Shown one piece after another: positions 30,111 through 42,499 of a stretch of DNA of 64,000 nucleotides. Below the pieces are notes generated by a model. The model had not been told where the DNA came from. It did not search any database and saw only the letters and a list, made by a program, of their open reading frames with translations. The position numbers were made by a program, and so were the translations under genes. This DNA is from Buxus sempervirens (lineage: Eukaryota; Streptophyta; Magnoliopsida; Buxales; Buxaceae), in NCBI GenBank assembly GCA_947561395.2, contig OX387195.1, forward strand, positions 23,885,126-23,949,125, given 5' to 3'. Position 1 is the stretch's first letter. The number at the start of each line of letters is the position of its first letter.

Positions 30111-31000
30111 TAGCTACATAAATCTTGCATGTTGACTTGGACATGGTTTGAAGTTTGGAATTGAAATGTGACGGTCTAAATCAATCAAGCCTGGCGACTA
30201 AAGAACTTTGAAGGAGAAAGTTGAGATGGTCTCAGTTGATGATAAAAGTTCAAGTGAACGATCGCTCCGCGTCCTTTTGGTAGACTGTTACGTGTATTCT
30301 GGGTAATGACTTTGTTCACCATCAAGAAATAAATAATGGAGGTAAGCTTCATGGACGCTGCATGATTTAGTTTAAAACCCTAAAAATTTTTAACATGAAA
30401 AGTTGGACCAGTCTTACTACCCTTCATGAACTGGACGGACTTACGTGTTAATGGAAGTTTGAAGCGGTCGTTACATTGAAATTAATTATTGGGAAACTAC
30501 CGCGTCCGGGTGAAATGTGTACAAATGGACATGATCAAAAAAAAAAAAAATGTACGTGTACAAATGGTTAAAAGCTATGGTGTGGGCTTAATCAACCATA
30601 GAACCGTCCTCGGCATTTTCCAAGATGGGTGGGTCCGGCCAATGAACCAAATGTCAGAATGAAAAAAAGGCCAAGCCCATTAATGATTCGCATGTTATGG
30701 GTCTAGCCCACACAACAAACAAAGAGACAAGATCAAAGAAAGGGCATGCTTTTGGTTTTTTTTATACCGAGAGAGAATACGAGAAAGACGTGTGAGAAAA
30801 GAAAGGTGAAGTAAAAGAAACTGAAAAGCATTTTTTTTCTTGGTACCATTTGATTTTTGCAAGAAAATTTTATTATTTAAACTGAAAATCTAGGATATTG
30901 TGTTTGGATAACAAGAAAGTTAATAGAATCTTGAATGCAATTTCTAAATCAATCCTCACTTGTATGCATGCTTTTGAATCATTAGACTTGTAAGATACAT
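30111..31000. other. Intergenic: D upstream flank and unrecognised DNA
   Basis: No gene recognised. Confidence 0.5.
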
Positions 31001-31439
31001 TTTTATTGATTTTAAAAATGAGGAAATTAATTTTTAGTGGTGCTTTATCAAATTATTTAAGATTTAGTTAACAAAGTTTTGAGTTTTAACTTTTAGTACA
31101 CATTTATCAAAATAATTAATTTTTAATGCTATTTTACTATTACAAATCCGATATGCCCTTATATCATTCATCCAAATGACTTGTACAAGTCATTTTATTG
31201 CTTGTACAAGTCTAAAATGGCTTGTTCAAGTCAATTTATTACTTGTACAAGTCCTGGAAGTAAGTTGTATAAGGGTATTTTTGGAAGAATTTACGTGTAA
31301 CAATGAAATAGCATTAAAAATTAATTATTTTGATAAAGGTGTACTAAAAGTTAAAACTCAAAACTTTGTTAACTAAATCTTAAATAATTTGATAAAGTAC
31401 CACTAAAAATTAATTTTCCCTTTAAAAATCAATAAAAAT
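31001..31439. mobile_element. Fold-back element with long inverted repeats
   Basis: Arms of about 140 bp (31001-31145 and 31297-31439) are inverted copies, recognisable by TTAATTTTTAGTGG at the left and CCACTAAAAATTAA at the right. The centre holds three or four copies of the palindrome ACTTGTACAAGT spaced about 25 bp. No coding capacity. Family not assigned; long arms could suit a Mutator-like MITE, but I see no clear target duplication. Confidence 0.65.
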
Positions 31440-31913
31440 CTTAAACAATTTTTCAATCATTAGACTTGTAAGATACATTTACCTCCTCCGCTATCGCCAC
31501 CACTGTCATCATCGTCGCAAACGATTTTTAAATCATTAGACTTCTAAGATACATTTTTATTGATTTTAAAAATCTTAATTGATTTTGACCAAGTGTTGGG
31601 TTCTCTTCACCTGTTTCCAAAATTGTAAAAACTGTTTAAAAAGAATTGAGATCAAGCTAGATGCAGTGAAAGTTAATCTTTATAAAGGGATAAACTGTAT
31701 TTTCATTATGGCATGCAGCCTGAAATTTTTTACCAATATAGTGACAATCCGTAAAAAGAGCAAAAAATGATTAGAAATTGATCAGGAAATGTCACTTCAC
31801 TATATGAAAATGTCCCAAAAATCAACCATTATTTGATTGGTATTAATCCATATTTGCGTATGCCCTGGTAATTTGCTGGAGAGCTGTTTCTGAATCCCTA
31901 GTGTTTGTTTTAG
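31440..31913. other. Intergenic: repeated short segment, no gene
   Basis: The segment ATCATTAGACTT then GTAAGATACATTT (near 30978) recurs near 31457 and 31529. Otherwise unrecognised; part may be an intron of the fragment that follows. Confidence 0.4.
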
Positions 31914-32625
<712 letters not shown>

Positions 32626-34086
32626 AATGGTATTAAAGAACATAGAGCAAACCTGCTATGGGTTACAATGCCCTTTAAAGCCTGATCCCCAAGTGAAAAT
32701 ATAGCATTTCAGGCCCCTCTAAATTTAAAAGCTCCACTGATAATCTACGCACAAAAAACAGAGATTCATGGGACTCACAAAATCAGTATTTTTAAGTTAA
32801 ACATATCACAGCTACATTAGACAAAATCAAACAAATGGAAAGCAATTTTCAACAAGTCTAGGCCTGAAAATAGCACGTCCAACTTCACCATGACCACAAT
32901 AAAATGACGAATTATCCCCACATGTGAACCCCTGGATCAATAATTGGACAACCATCAAACAATCAAGCATCTACTCAGTACACTACAAAAAAACAAGGCT
33001 ATAGCGGCGGAGAGGAGTGGACATTCAGCAGCGGTCTTTTAGTGACTGCCGCTAAAAGTCATCAAACTCCTTACCTCCCCGATCTCTTTCCCAATTTTTC
33101 TCTTTCGCCGAACCACTAATGAAGTTTCCAATGCGAATTAGAGTGATCCATATAAAACAAGATGCATTCCTGCATTAGAGTGATCCCAACGACTCCAATG
33201 CGAATTAAAGATACAAACACAGATTTCCAGATTCACTTTGTTAGGCTAATAAAATCAAAAATCAAAAATATTGGATGTCAACCAGGTTTTGAAGTTAGAA
33301 CTGATCACACTCTACCCTCCACATTAGAATAAGTGGAAGACCATTAGAATTATTGGACAATTTAGTAAATATTATAAATTAGGCAATTGCTTTCTCATAG
33401 TTCCATTATTTGACATTGATTTTTTATTTGTGATTCAGTTACGAAATAATCAAGCATGATGAAGTATAATAAAGCCATAATATCAACTATGCTGGGCCAT
33501 TAAACAAATTTATTTACTCAGTATACTCTATTAAAACCTTGAGGCTTAAAAAAAATTGTCCTTTTATCATCTCAACCTAAAGTGTAGGAAACTCGTTTCA
33601 TCATTATGTTATATAAATAGTTTCTTTTATTAGATTGTTAGATTTTTAAGATTAATCAATATTTCAAAAGTCAAGATCAACATTGATATCCTGAATGGAT
33701 CTTCCATTTGGAACATTTCATCACTCAACAGCAAAGATGCAGTGTCTTTCTCACTTTCTTATGGCAAAAAAAGAGAGGATAAAATGAATTTAACAAAAAT
33801 TAAAAACAATAAGACAGCTTTAGAAAACAGTTCCAATTATTTCTTTATTCATTCCACTACAAAAACAATATGTTCCTGAGTATACTAATTTTATTGGGAC
33901 AAAACATGTAAGGTTCCCAAAAGAGCTAGCAGTGACCAACATGCTGGCCCTCGCTGGCCTGGCACGACACAATTTAACCATGCTTGACCAAGGCATGGCA
34001 CGTGGCCCATACATAGGCTGCCTAAAAACCTAGAATCGCATGAATCAACTCTGAGCTCAGGCACGGCACGACTCGTGCGGCAAAAA
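32626..34086. other. Intergenic: CACTA-like end, otherwise unrecognised
   Basis: A CACTACAAAAAAACAAGG sequence at about 32982 followed by GCGGCGG and GACTGCCGCTAAAAG resembles a CACTA terminus (about 32982-33057); I see no partner end. A second CACTACAAAAAC stands near 33855. Nothing else recognised. Confidence 0.4.
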
Positions 34087-34498
34087 TAAGCTGGCAACGG
34101 GTCGGGTTGTGTCGGGTTCGGGTTCGGGTCGTAATCGGGTCAAGGTTAAACGAGTCGGGTTCGGGTTGACCCGTTTACTGGCGGGTTGGGAAAACCCCAA
34201 ACTGAACCCAACCCGCCAATAAACGGGTTCAACCCGCCAACCCGATTATATATATATTTATTTTTTATTTTTTCAAAAATATTATTAAAATAGGATTATG
34301 GGGTAATCGTGTCATAATCGGGTCGGGTTCGGGTCATAATCGGGTTGGCGGGTCATAATTGGGTTTGACCCGATTTCAGGCGGGTTGGGAAAACCCCAAC
34401 CCGCACCCGACCCAATTAATAAACGGGTCAACCCAACCCGTTTATAATCGGGTTAAACGGGTTGACCCGTCGGGTCGGGTCGATTTTTGCCAGCTCTA
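34087..34498. mobile_element. hAT-type MITE
   Basis: Ends TAAGCTGGCAAC and TTTTTGCCAGCTCTA are inverted; flanks GGCAAAAA (34079-34086) and GGCAAAAT (34499-34506) are an 8-bp duplication with one change. The body is rich in CGGGTCGGGTT and its complement. Same family as 17156-17579, and less decayed. Confidence 0.75.
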
Positions 34499-34506
34499 GG
34501 CAAAAT

Positions 34507-35458
34507 CCATAACCCCTTTCATATAAAAATATGTTTGTAATATGATTTGAACACAGCCTGTACCACACATGACACAACAATAGACTTTAAACAACTGAGT
34601 TATTTTATCATCTCAACAGATAATAACACCACATTTATATTTATTACATATACTTGAAAAATACATATTAACTGAATCGGCATGACACAAACTTAGGCAC
34701 AGCATGAGACGCTAGCACAGACTCAACTGGCACGTAGGCAACACAGAACGACCCAATCGACACCCCTAAAAATGAGCAAATGAGTGATAAAAACCAACAT
34801 CTCCAGAAATAAAAATCTTCAATTATTGGTTTATTCACTAAACCCTCCCTCCTATCCCTCCCCCACAGAGCAAGGAGTGAGATAATTCATCATGAACATC
34901 TTCATTGATCAAACTATCAATTTTCACTAAACCTACCGTCACTCCCTCTCCAAAATCATAAAGAATCTATTTAAAACTCCCTCACTCTCTCCCAACAAAC
35001 CCTCTTGAATATCTCTAGAGATATAACTCATCAATTAATCATTCCCCACCCCCTGTCTTCATTTGAACAAACCACCATGAGCATCTGAACAAACCACCAT
35101 GAGCATCTTGACTAATAAAATTATTCAACTATATTTAAACAACCACCTACACCCCAATAAAAAAATTAAAAAAACTCACCATGAACATCTCCATAGATAA
35201 AACTATTTAATTATTTATTTAAATCCTCTTCTTATCCCAACAAACTGAAATAAACATCTTTATGATTTAATTAAACCTTGTTTATTCATTACACATACAT
35301 CTACAAACCTCAATTTCTAAAATTCTAAATGATCAAATTAAACTGCCCCCTTCTCCCTCTACATATAAATAAAGTTCTTCAGTTATATATTCATCTATTA
35401 ACTCCGCCTTCTCTTCTCATCCCCCTAACACCCAAGGTTTAAAACCTCAATACCAGCC
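34507..35458. other. Intergenic: no gene recognised
   Basis: AT-rich, with pyrimidine-rich stretches; nothing recognised. A CGACACCCCTA stretch near 34758 looks like a transposon end with no identified partner. Confidence 0.45.
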
Positions 35459-35465
35459 AGTATTT

Positions 35466-36000
35466 ATGATGTAGGATGAGTCCTGAGGCTTCTGTGGTCA
35501 TTAACATTGTTTTCCACGCCATGGCTATTTTGGTCATTTTTAGTCACGTTGTCAGAATGGGCTGAAAATTGGTAGTTTGATTGGAAACAGCCTGAAAAGT
35601 CGGACTCAGGGCAATAGACCCAAGGTCTCGGGATTTTAGTCATATTCCATTGTTTAGACCTTCAAATAGGCAAATTTACTATTTTAAGAAACGAGTTAGC
35701 TGTTTCCGTTTAGAGTCAAAGAAAGTCTGTTTTGAGTCTTTCTCAAATTTTACTATTTTTAGTCAAATTCGTTTTTCTACTTTTAGTAAGTTTTGGGTTT
35801 CTAATTTTAGGGTTTTCTTGTAACGCCTATATAAAGGCTTTTAGAGAGTTCCTTTTTGTTTTAATGAATATTGTTATTTGAAACCCAGAAATTATCGTGT
35901 TCTTGAATCTTTCTCGTCTTCTAGAACGATATCTAGACCAATTTGTCTATCAGAATGATATCTAATCTGTTCTTTCAATCTTCCTCAGCGTCAATTTATC
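35466..36000 (+). mobile_element. Solo-LTR-like insertion (fossil)
   Basis: Flanked by a 7-bp direct repeat AGTATTT (35459-35465 and 36001-36007). Inside are a promoter-like CCTATATAAAGG (about 35825), then an end rich in TTC words, as in a plant LTR. No internal genes. The exact first bases of the LTR are unclear. Confidence 0.5.
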
Positions 36001-36007
36001 AGTATTT

Positions 36008-36900
36008 CATGGCACCGGCTAGAATTTACCAATATTTAATGTTACTATCATAGAGGTATACCAAATAGTACGACTTGTTACTGGTTGAGATTTAAAACCT
36101 TGCTCCCACCTCCACCATGTACACCAGTAGCTACCAGCTATACACAATAGATTCAATGATACTGTTGGCAAACAAATCCCTGCTCCTACCAAGTTAGAAC
36201 CAGAGGGGTGGCAGGGAATATCCTCAGTGGACATCCCCAGCCAGGGAAAAATAAATTATGTGTTTGGTTAGAGGGGTCGTAGTGAGTTGGGCAAGCAAGC
36301 AGAGGCTATGAAGTGTGAACTAATACAACTTAGAAGAATACAGAAGAGGATCCAGTGTACCAAACTGAAAACATCAGCAGCCAAATTATGTAACTGCTAA
36401 AAACAACAGAACAAGATCCAGAGTGCCCACATTGAAAAGATCATCCTCCAAACAATATTCAGCCTACACAATCAATAATGAGTTCTTTCATATGGAAATG
36501 CATCTAGAAACTAACTAGAACATATCTTCATTCCCACCCTAAATTTTACAAAGTTCACCATGTTAAGGAAATTTTAAGCAACAAGAACTGCTTAAAAACA
36601 TGCGTGTACAAACTCAGTACAATGAGTCTCCCTCTAAATCTCAAAAAGTTTTGAGGAGCAATAACTTAGCTCGCTGTATTTGATCTCAACCAGAATAGGT
36701 CAAAAAGCAAAATGATTATAACTCTGAAAAAAGAAATAATAAAAAATAAGAACGAGTCCTAGTTACTATGCTTTCAGTTGTTTGAAAATTAGCTTCAAAA
36801 AGGAAAATATTCCTAAAATAAAAGCTTTCTAGTATAAGTTCAATGTTATGAACCAGAAATGTAATAAACATTGAGGTCCAAACTTTCTAAACAACAATAC
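36008..36900. other. Intergenic: no gene recognised
   Basis: Non-coding AT-rich DNA; expected further PurE exons are not seen here. Confidence 0.45.
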
Positions 36901-37196
36901 CTGGACAATTGATAACAGAGAATCAAGTCCATCCAATGAAGATGCGCGTACAGGGACACCAATAACAGGTAAAGGATTCAATGCAGCCACCATGCCTAGA
37001 GCACTCGGAACTCATTCAATGAGAATCAACATAGGCTGATAAAGATAAAAACAATAAACAAATCACATGTAAACTAGCCTGGCAAGTGAGCCGCACCGCC
37101 AGCACCAGCAATGATAATCTGAATGCTTCGTTTCCGTGCAGACAAAGCATAAGAAAACATCAACTCTGGAGTCCGATGTGCTGAAACTATTCTCAC
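36901..37196 (-). pseudogene. AIR carboxylase (PurE-like) gene fragment, two exons
   Basis: Exon 37079-37196 codes for [20 protein letters not shown], then [13 protein letters not shown]. Exon 36901-36995 codes for [16 protein letters not shown], then [11 protein letters not shown]. These are core PurE motifs of phosphoribosylaminoimidazole carboxylase, which acts in purine synthesis. Exon phases join correctly with the exon at 47006-47103, 9.8 kb away; the Mutator-like element fills the intron between. One donor is GC instead of GT. Neither the N-terminal PurK part nor the C-terminus is found nearby, so this is a gene fragment. Confidence 0.8.
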
Positions 37197-37240
37197 CTGA
37201 AAACATAATCTATTAATATCCTATTTATCTAATAAATAAG

Positions 37241-38146
37241 GGATTTTTACAGCAACACCCCCCGAGGTTTGGCAAATGGGCACGCGGTACCCCTGTGGTT
37301 CCAAAGTGAGCACTTACTGCCCCCGAGGTTTGGAAAAGCGTCTGTTACACCCCCTGCCGTTACTTTGCCCACAGACGCCGTTGGACACTTTTCTAAAATG
37401 GCGGAAATGCCCTTGTTTAAAACGATTTTCTTCTTCTCTTCGTTCCCGTTTCCCTTCAACAGAACCCCTCTCTTCAACAAAACCCAAACCACCTTCTCCT
37501 CTCTTCGTGGAAACCCTAATCGCCAAGATGCCCTAATCGCATCCCCTTCGCGAAGCCTCCCTCTCTCCTTTTCCTTCGTTCTCCTTTCGTTCTCCACAGA
37601 ATCCCATTCCCACGAAGCCTCTCCTTTCCTTCTCCACAGAATCCCATTCCTCCTTGTTTCGACGAACCCACCCTTCTTCCTCCTCCTCTCCTAACATTCA
37701 CTGGCGCGTGGAGACGTACCGGCGAGTGGAGATCTACCGACGAGGGGAGACCAAACCAAACCAACGCAACTACCAATTGCTGGTAAGTCATTCCTTCTTC
37801 TATTTCGTTCCAAATACGAGTTGCTTTGATAGGGTTTCTGTTAATTAATTTATGCTGTTCGTTGGGTTCATTGTAACCAAGCCGATTAACTGTTTTGTAA
37901 ATCTGATTTGGGAATTTATGCTGTTCGTTGGGTATTCATTGTGGCCCATTGTGCTCTTCGTTGGGTTCATTGTGGGCAATCAGATTTGTCTCTGTTTTAA
38001 TAGCAGAAATCCTTGCAGCATTGTCCAAAAACCCATTTCTTGTTCCGTGAGAGAGTTCAATTTTTGGAGTCTTGAGACAAACCTACATAATTACAGCTGC
38101 TTAAATCAAATCACAAGGGGAATTTGATTTCCTGCTTAGATTAAAC
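37241..38146 (+). repeat. MULE left terminal inverted repeat
   Basis: About 906 bp, an inverted near-identical copy of 46055-46961. In MuDR the TIRs hold the promoters for both genes; the layout here suggests the same, feeding the GRF gene. Confidence 0.95.
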
Positions 38147-39047
38147 ACTTAAAGATTCTACCACAACCTTCGGTCCTATAAGTTCTCTCCCTCAAAATTT
38201 CTAAATTCGGTTGCTTATCAAATCCTTTAGACATGCTTGTGTTCCACCTTTTTTTAACATGATCATGTAGAAGGTGGAAACAAAAAGCACCAGAAGTGCT
38301 AATATGCAAACAGGTGAAAAGCCACAACAAAATTGGGTACAACATAAAAATTAAGGATGCTTCCGTAGCCCACTGGAATAGAGATTATGGAATTTGCTTC
38401 ACAGTTAAAACAAGACAAATTACTTGATAAATTTCCATTTTATCTTGTCAAAGGTGAGCACCTAGGTGCCAAAGTGGGTGCCTAGGGCTTAGGGCTTGTT
38501 TTCAGTGCTAGGACATATCACGTAGGCAACCCAAAAAGTAGGCATTATTTTATTAAACCAGGTGCAAATAGGAGTACTATTTCCACAAGGACCATGCACT
38601 TGCTCATTATATGGAACAAAAATCATTTTAAAACTGCTATAAATAATAAGTCACAGAATGCTCCAGAATTTGGCACCTATTTAGATATGTAGAGCTCACG
38701 CATGGAAGCTTATCTGGGGAACTCTACTTTTTCAGGTGTACTATAAATCAACTTGGGCCACATTTTTAAGTTTTAGAAGCAAATAAATTTTACATGTGGC
38801 ATAAAGGATTCATTTGATACTAACATTAAACTTGCTACAAAACTTATATGTCTCAAACATATTAGTAATGACTCTAATGCTGTCCCTTTATTGTCTCAAA
38901 CACCCGAATTGGTCATGTTGTCCCTTAGTGGTAGAAGAGCCATCTCTTTCTCAATAATTATCTATTAGTAATGACTCTAATGCTTGCAATTATCTATAAT
39001 TGCGGATGAAATTATATTTCCTTACTTTGATGTCATTTGTTACAGAA

Positions 39048-39757
39048 ATGGCCACGAAAGATCATACAATTAATAGCAATGTTCCTACATGCCCTTGTGG
39101 CAAGGGCAAGCTTAAGGTGCTAACATCAAATACATCTCTCAATCCAGGACGTCAATTCCTAACTTGTCCAGACTCTGTAAGTTTAGTTCTTATGTGTTTT
39201 CATAAAGGAATGAAGTATATATATTTGTTGTGATATATATTTGTTCGGATGTAGCATACGGGAGAGAAGGGGTGTGGGTTCTTTATTTGGTGTGATCAGC
39301 TCTTGATCTGTCGATGTGGAAAAGCACCGTGTCGTCTATTGACGGCAAAGACAGAAAAAAACAAGGGCCGTGCCTTTTATACTTGTCCATTTCAGGCAAG
39401 AACTCTTTTATTGCCACTTTTAAATTTCTATTATTATTATTTGGTTGCGATTTGTTCATTATATCTTTTATTCGATTTTTTCAGGATGATCGTAATTGCA
39501 AATTTTTTTGTTGGTTAGACAATGTTGCTAGCATCGAAGGTGGAGACCAACAAAGTAAGGCATGCTGTGGTAGTACATCTGGGAAGGAGAGAAATGAATC
39601 TAGCTCAATTGAAAAGAATTCAAGTAAAAAATTACATCATGTTTGGAAAATAGAACGAGAATTAATTTTAGAAGAACGTGATCATGCAAGAAGGATGAGC
39701 GACCTATATCGAGAATTGATACACGGGTTAGAAGAAATTAACATAAACGATGAATGA
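39048..39757 (+). CDS. MULE-borne protein with two GRF-type zinc fingers
   Basis: Three exons (39048-39176, 39255-39395, 39485-39757) join in frame to 180 residues. Each of the first two exons plus its junction encodes one GRF finger. Finger 1 is CPCGKGKLKVLTSN, NPGRQFLTCPDS, then CGFFIWCD. Finger 2 is CRCGKAPCRLLTAK, GRAFYTCPFQ, then CKFFCWLDN. The C-terminal about 85 residues are charged and probably helical (ERELILEERDHARRMSDLYR). Donor 1 is GTAAG; donor 2 is GC (CAG then GCAAGA), a known minor type. GRF fingers bind single-stranded nucleic acid in other proteins. An acceptor-like TACAG just before the ATG suggests a spliced 5' leader. The gene runs toward the transposase gene. It is either a MULE accessory gene in the place of mudrB or an intact captured host gene. 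Confidence 0.75.
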
Positions 39758-40119
39758 AAGCTATGTTATTTAATTGTTACTTTTAAATAGTTGTTGTTCT
39801 TAGTTTGTGGATTTGAAGTTTCTTTCCTTCTCCTTTTGGGACTGATGTTGAATGAAAGTTATGTTATTTAATTATGAGCAGGTTTTTTAACTACATGAGC
39901 AGGTTTTTTAATTACTTGAATGAAGTTGCTTTCCTTCCACAAGACTTGTGCGTCAAACATGAGACCTTGTTTGTGTTATGTTGCGTCCGATTTCTCATTC
40001 TAAAATGAAGGGATAATTAAGGAAGTGATACGATCACCTATAATGAAGGGTTTGTAAAACGCCGAAAGGGTCTGTAAAACGCCGATTCTAATTTCTCTTT
40101 GCATTTCCACAATTACCAG

Positions 40120-40245
40120 TGAACCAAGTTCAGCCAATTTGGAATGGTCATATCAGTTACATGGCAATCCAACTGGACGACCATCACATAAATGGCCAAG
40201 TTATCTGTGTTGATGGTGGATATAGCAATCTCTCCGCAAGATAAG
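40120..40245 (+). pseudogene. Possible short-chain dehydrogenase fragment captured by the MULE
   Basis: A stretch reading INGQVICVDGGYSNL resembles the conserved C-terminal GQxxxVDGGY region of tropinone-reductase-like SDR enzymes. It is preceded by an acceptor-like pyrimidine tract and CAG near 40110. It has no start and soon loses the frame. Weak evidence. Confidence 0.35.
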
Positions 40246-40667
40246 GGGCAGACTTCAGCAACGTTATCATGTAATACCGGGAAGGAAAAGGGACCCGTTG
40301 CTGCCAATTTCATGGATGCTGCACAGAGAAAGCAACCTGTACTTCAGAAAGTTCCACCTCCCTCGGCATCTAGTAATTTACTGGTGTGGGTCTACCTCTA
40401 TGCTGCCTTATTTACGTCTTGTTTAACTATTTCGGTGGGTTGGTTCTAGCAATTTATTGGTTCTCTTTGAAATTTCAGCATGGACCTCCCTTTATATTCC
40501 ACCCGAGTCAGCAGCAAGCGGGAGCAACAGCTGCATCCCGTTCTGGTGCTTTGAAATCTGCCACCACCAGCACCGATGCAGCATCTTCAAGTCCAGCTGT
40601 TGCTGCTGCTGGGACTCCAATCAGCTGTTCATCGACGCCGATTTTACGGTTTGGAATGATCGAGTAG
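40246..40667 (+). pseudogene. Possible TIME FOR COFFEE-like gene fragment captured by the MULE
   Basis: Two pieces join across a GT-AG intron: one ending at 40383 (AAQRKQPVLQKVPPPSASSN) and one from 40479 (HGPPFIFHPSQQQAGATAAS), followed by a Ser/Thr/Ala-rich stretch and a stop at 40665-40667. The QRKQ-LQ-P...HGP-FIF-QQQ arrangement resembles, from memory, a conserved part of the TIC (TIME FOR COFFEE) clock-related nuclear proteins. Only about 100 residues are present of a large protein. Confidence 0.4.
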
Positions 40668-42499
40668 GTTCAAGCAACAAAAAAGGCATTTAGTTACAAA
40701 TTGGAATGAGATCTGTCCAAATGCGGGTTAAAACAATAAGCCAAACTCTCAAGTTTCATTTGTTACATTAAGCCAACTATGTTCGACTTGCTTGCCACTG
40801 ATTCGAACACAAAACAAACCATGCATTCACACCACAAGCCTTAATACAAGCCATTGAATACATGCATTCACACCACATCCTTAATACAGAACAAACCTGC
40901 TACTCCAAGTCATACTTAATTAGAAGAAGCAAAAGAGTATTTTAATACACACAAAAAAAGATTCACACCACATTGTTTCAGACATGAAAGAAGACCACAA
41001 CTTCATATTCACCCGTGGCTTCAGCCCTGTAAACATGCAAAAAAAACATTAAACTCTTCACATATACACAAAAATACAGGTGATTAGAATACAAAAGTTT
41101 AAATTGATTTCACACAAACTTGATATCAAACGTCAACTACTAAATATACAAGCTCAAGTCACTATTCCCTCTACACATGAAGAACAATAATTAGGAGCTG
41201 GTCACGTAGCTAGGGAGGATTATATTGGAGTTTATGGATCTGTGCATAACTGCAAGTGTATTTTGTGAAAGTACCGGCCATGTTCTCAAGGAGCAATATA
41301 CTAAATGCATATTCCTCCTGGCCCCATAACACACAAATTAATGAAAATTCCAGCAAGTCAATCTCTGATGATAAAGTATAGAATTGATATCATGATAGAC
41401 ATGCGAAAGCATTAATTTAAGGAAACTGGACTAGCTACCATGGGAAAAACATGTACTAACCTCAAGTTTTTATAAGGAACAACAGTGCCATGAACAAAAT
41501 GATTGAGCTTAGATTTAATATACTAACAAATATAAAAAGAGGATGATAATATGCAATAGCATATGAAGTTGAGCTAACCTGTTCTAACACAGTAGACTAG
41601 AGCTAACCTGTTCTAACACAGTAGCACCATTTAGCCTAAACAGATTGGAACTGAGAAAGGATCCTTTAATGTTATTTAAGAGCTTACATAAAGCATTCTT
41701 CAAGCCACATCCGACAAACAATTAAATACTATATAAGTCCATTTATCTAACCTCATCTCTGTTACAAGCATAGATTTCATAATAAATGAAATGGATACGT
41801 TTTAAGGGGGAAAAAATTCAAGCCCTTACTTTTTGTAAAATATTGGGCATTTCTCCTATTTATAGAGCCTCTAGATGGTGTGAGGTGAATGCCATTTAGA
41901 CAAAAAAGGGGCACTGTTTTTCTACAGAAAAAGAATAATAAGAGAGTTAAACTATAGAGACCAGAATCACATCTATAGAGACCAGAATCACATCTCTATT
42001 TTTCTACAGAAAAAGGGGCACTGTTTGACAGTGGTCTCCCTTTACATAAGTTTCTCCATCTTTTACATCCATGTCTATCTAATGATAAGAGAGTTAAAAA
42101 ATTAACATATTCATTCGTTAATTCCCTTATTAATGATCCAATAATTAAAACAGAGACAAATCCATCTATTACATAGATACAGAAGACACTTCTTTAATGA
42201 AGTTCAAATAGAGACAAATCCATGATCCAATAATTAAAACAGAGTATTAGACAAAATATAAAACAGGCAATCACTGAATTAATAGTGTGATCTACCTACC
42301 TTTTCCGCTAAAACCTTGGGTTCTCTTCAGGTCAACAAGCCTTCTTTTTCTTCAATTCACTCCAACGCCCAAGCCTTCTTCTAGGTTGAAACAATAAAGG
42401 TGAAAGGAAATAAGGTAGGAGATAAGGAAAAAGTTAAACAAAAGCAGCTCATAAGTCAAAAATATCATACAAAGCAATGAGGTTTTTCTTACCAGCCAA
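40668..42499. other. MULE internal non-coding region
   Basis: AT-rich DNA between the two convergent genes; some short direct repeats (41590-41625; 41960-42020). No gene recognised. Confidence 0.5.

Noticed and set aside
34087-34498. Satellite or telomere-like repeat because of GGGTT words
   Set aside because: It has inverted ends and an 8-bp target duplication, so it is a hAT-type MITE.
36019-36234. Possible missing C-terminal PurE exon
   Set aside because: Translation shows none of the expected PurE C-terminal motifs.
37247-37694. Open frames in the MULE inverted repeats (about 116 and 141 residues)
   Set aside because: Mirror-image frames on both strands of both TIRs, low complexity, no domain; TIRs are better explained as promoter and end sequence.
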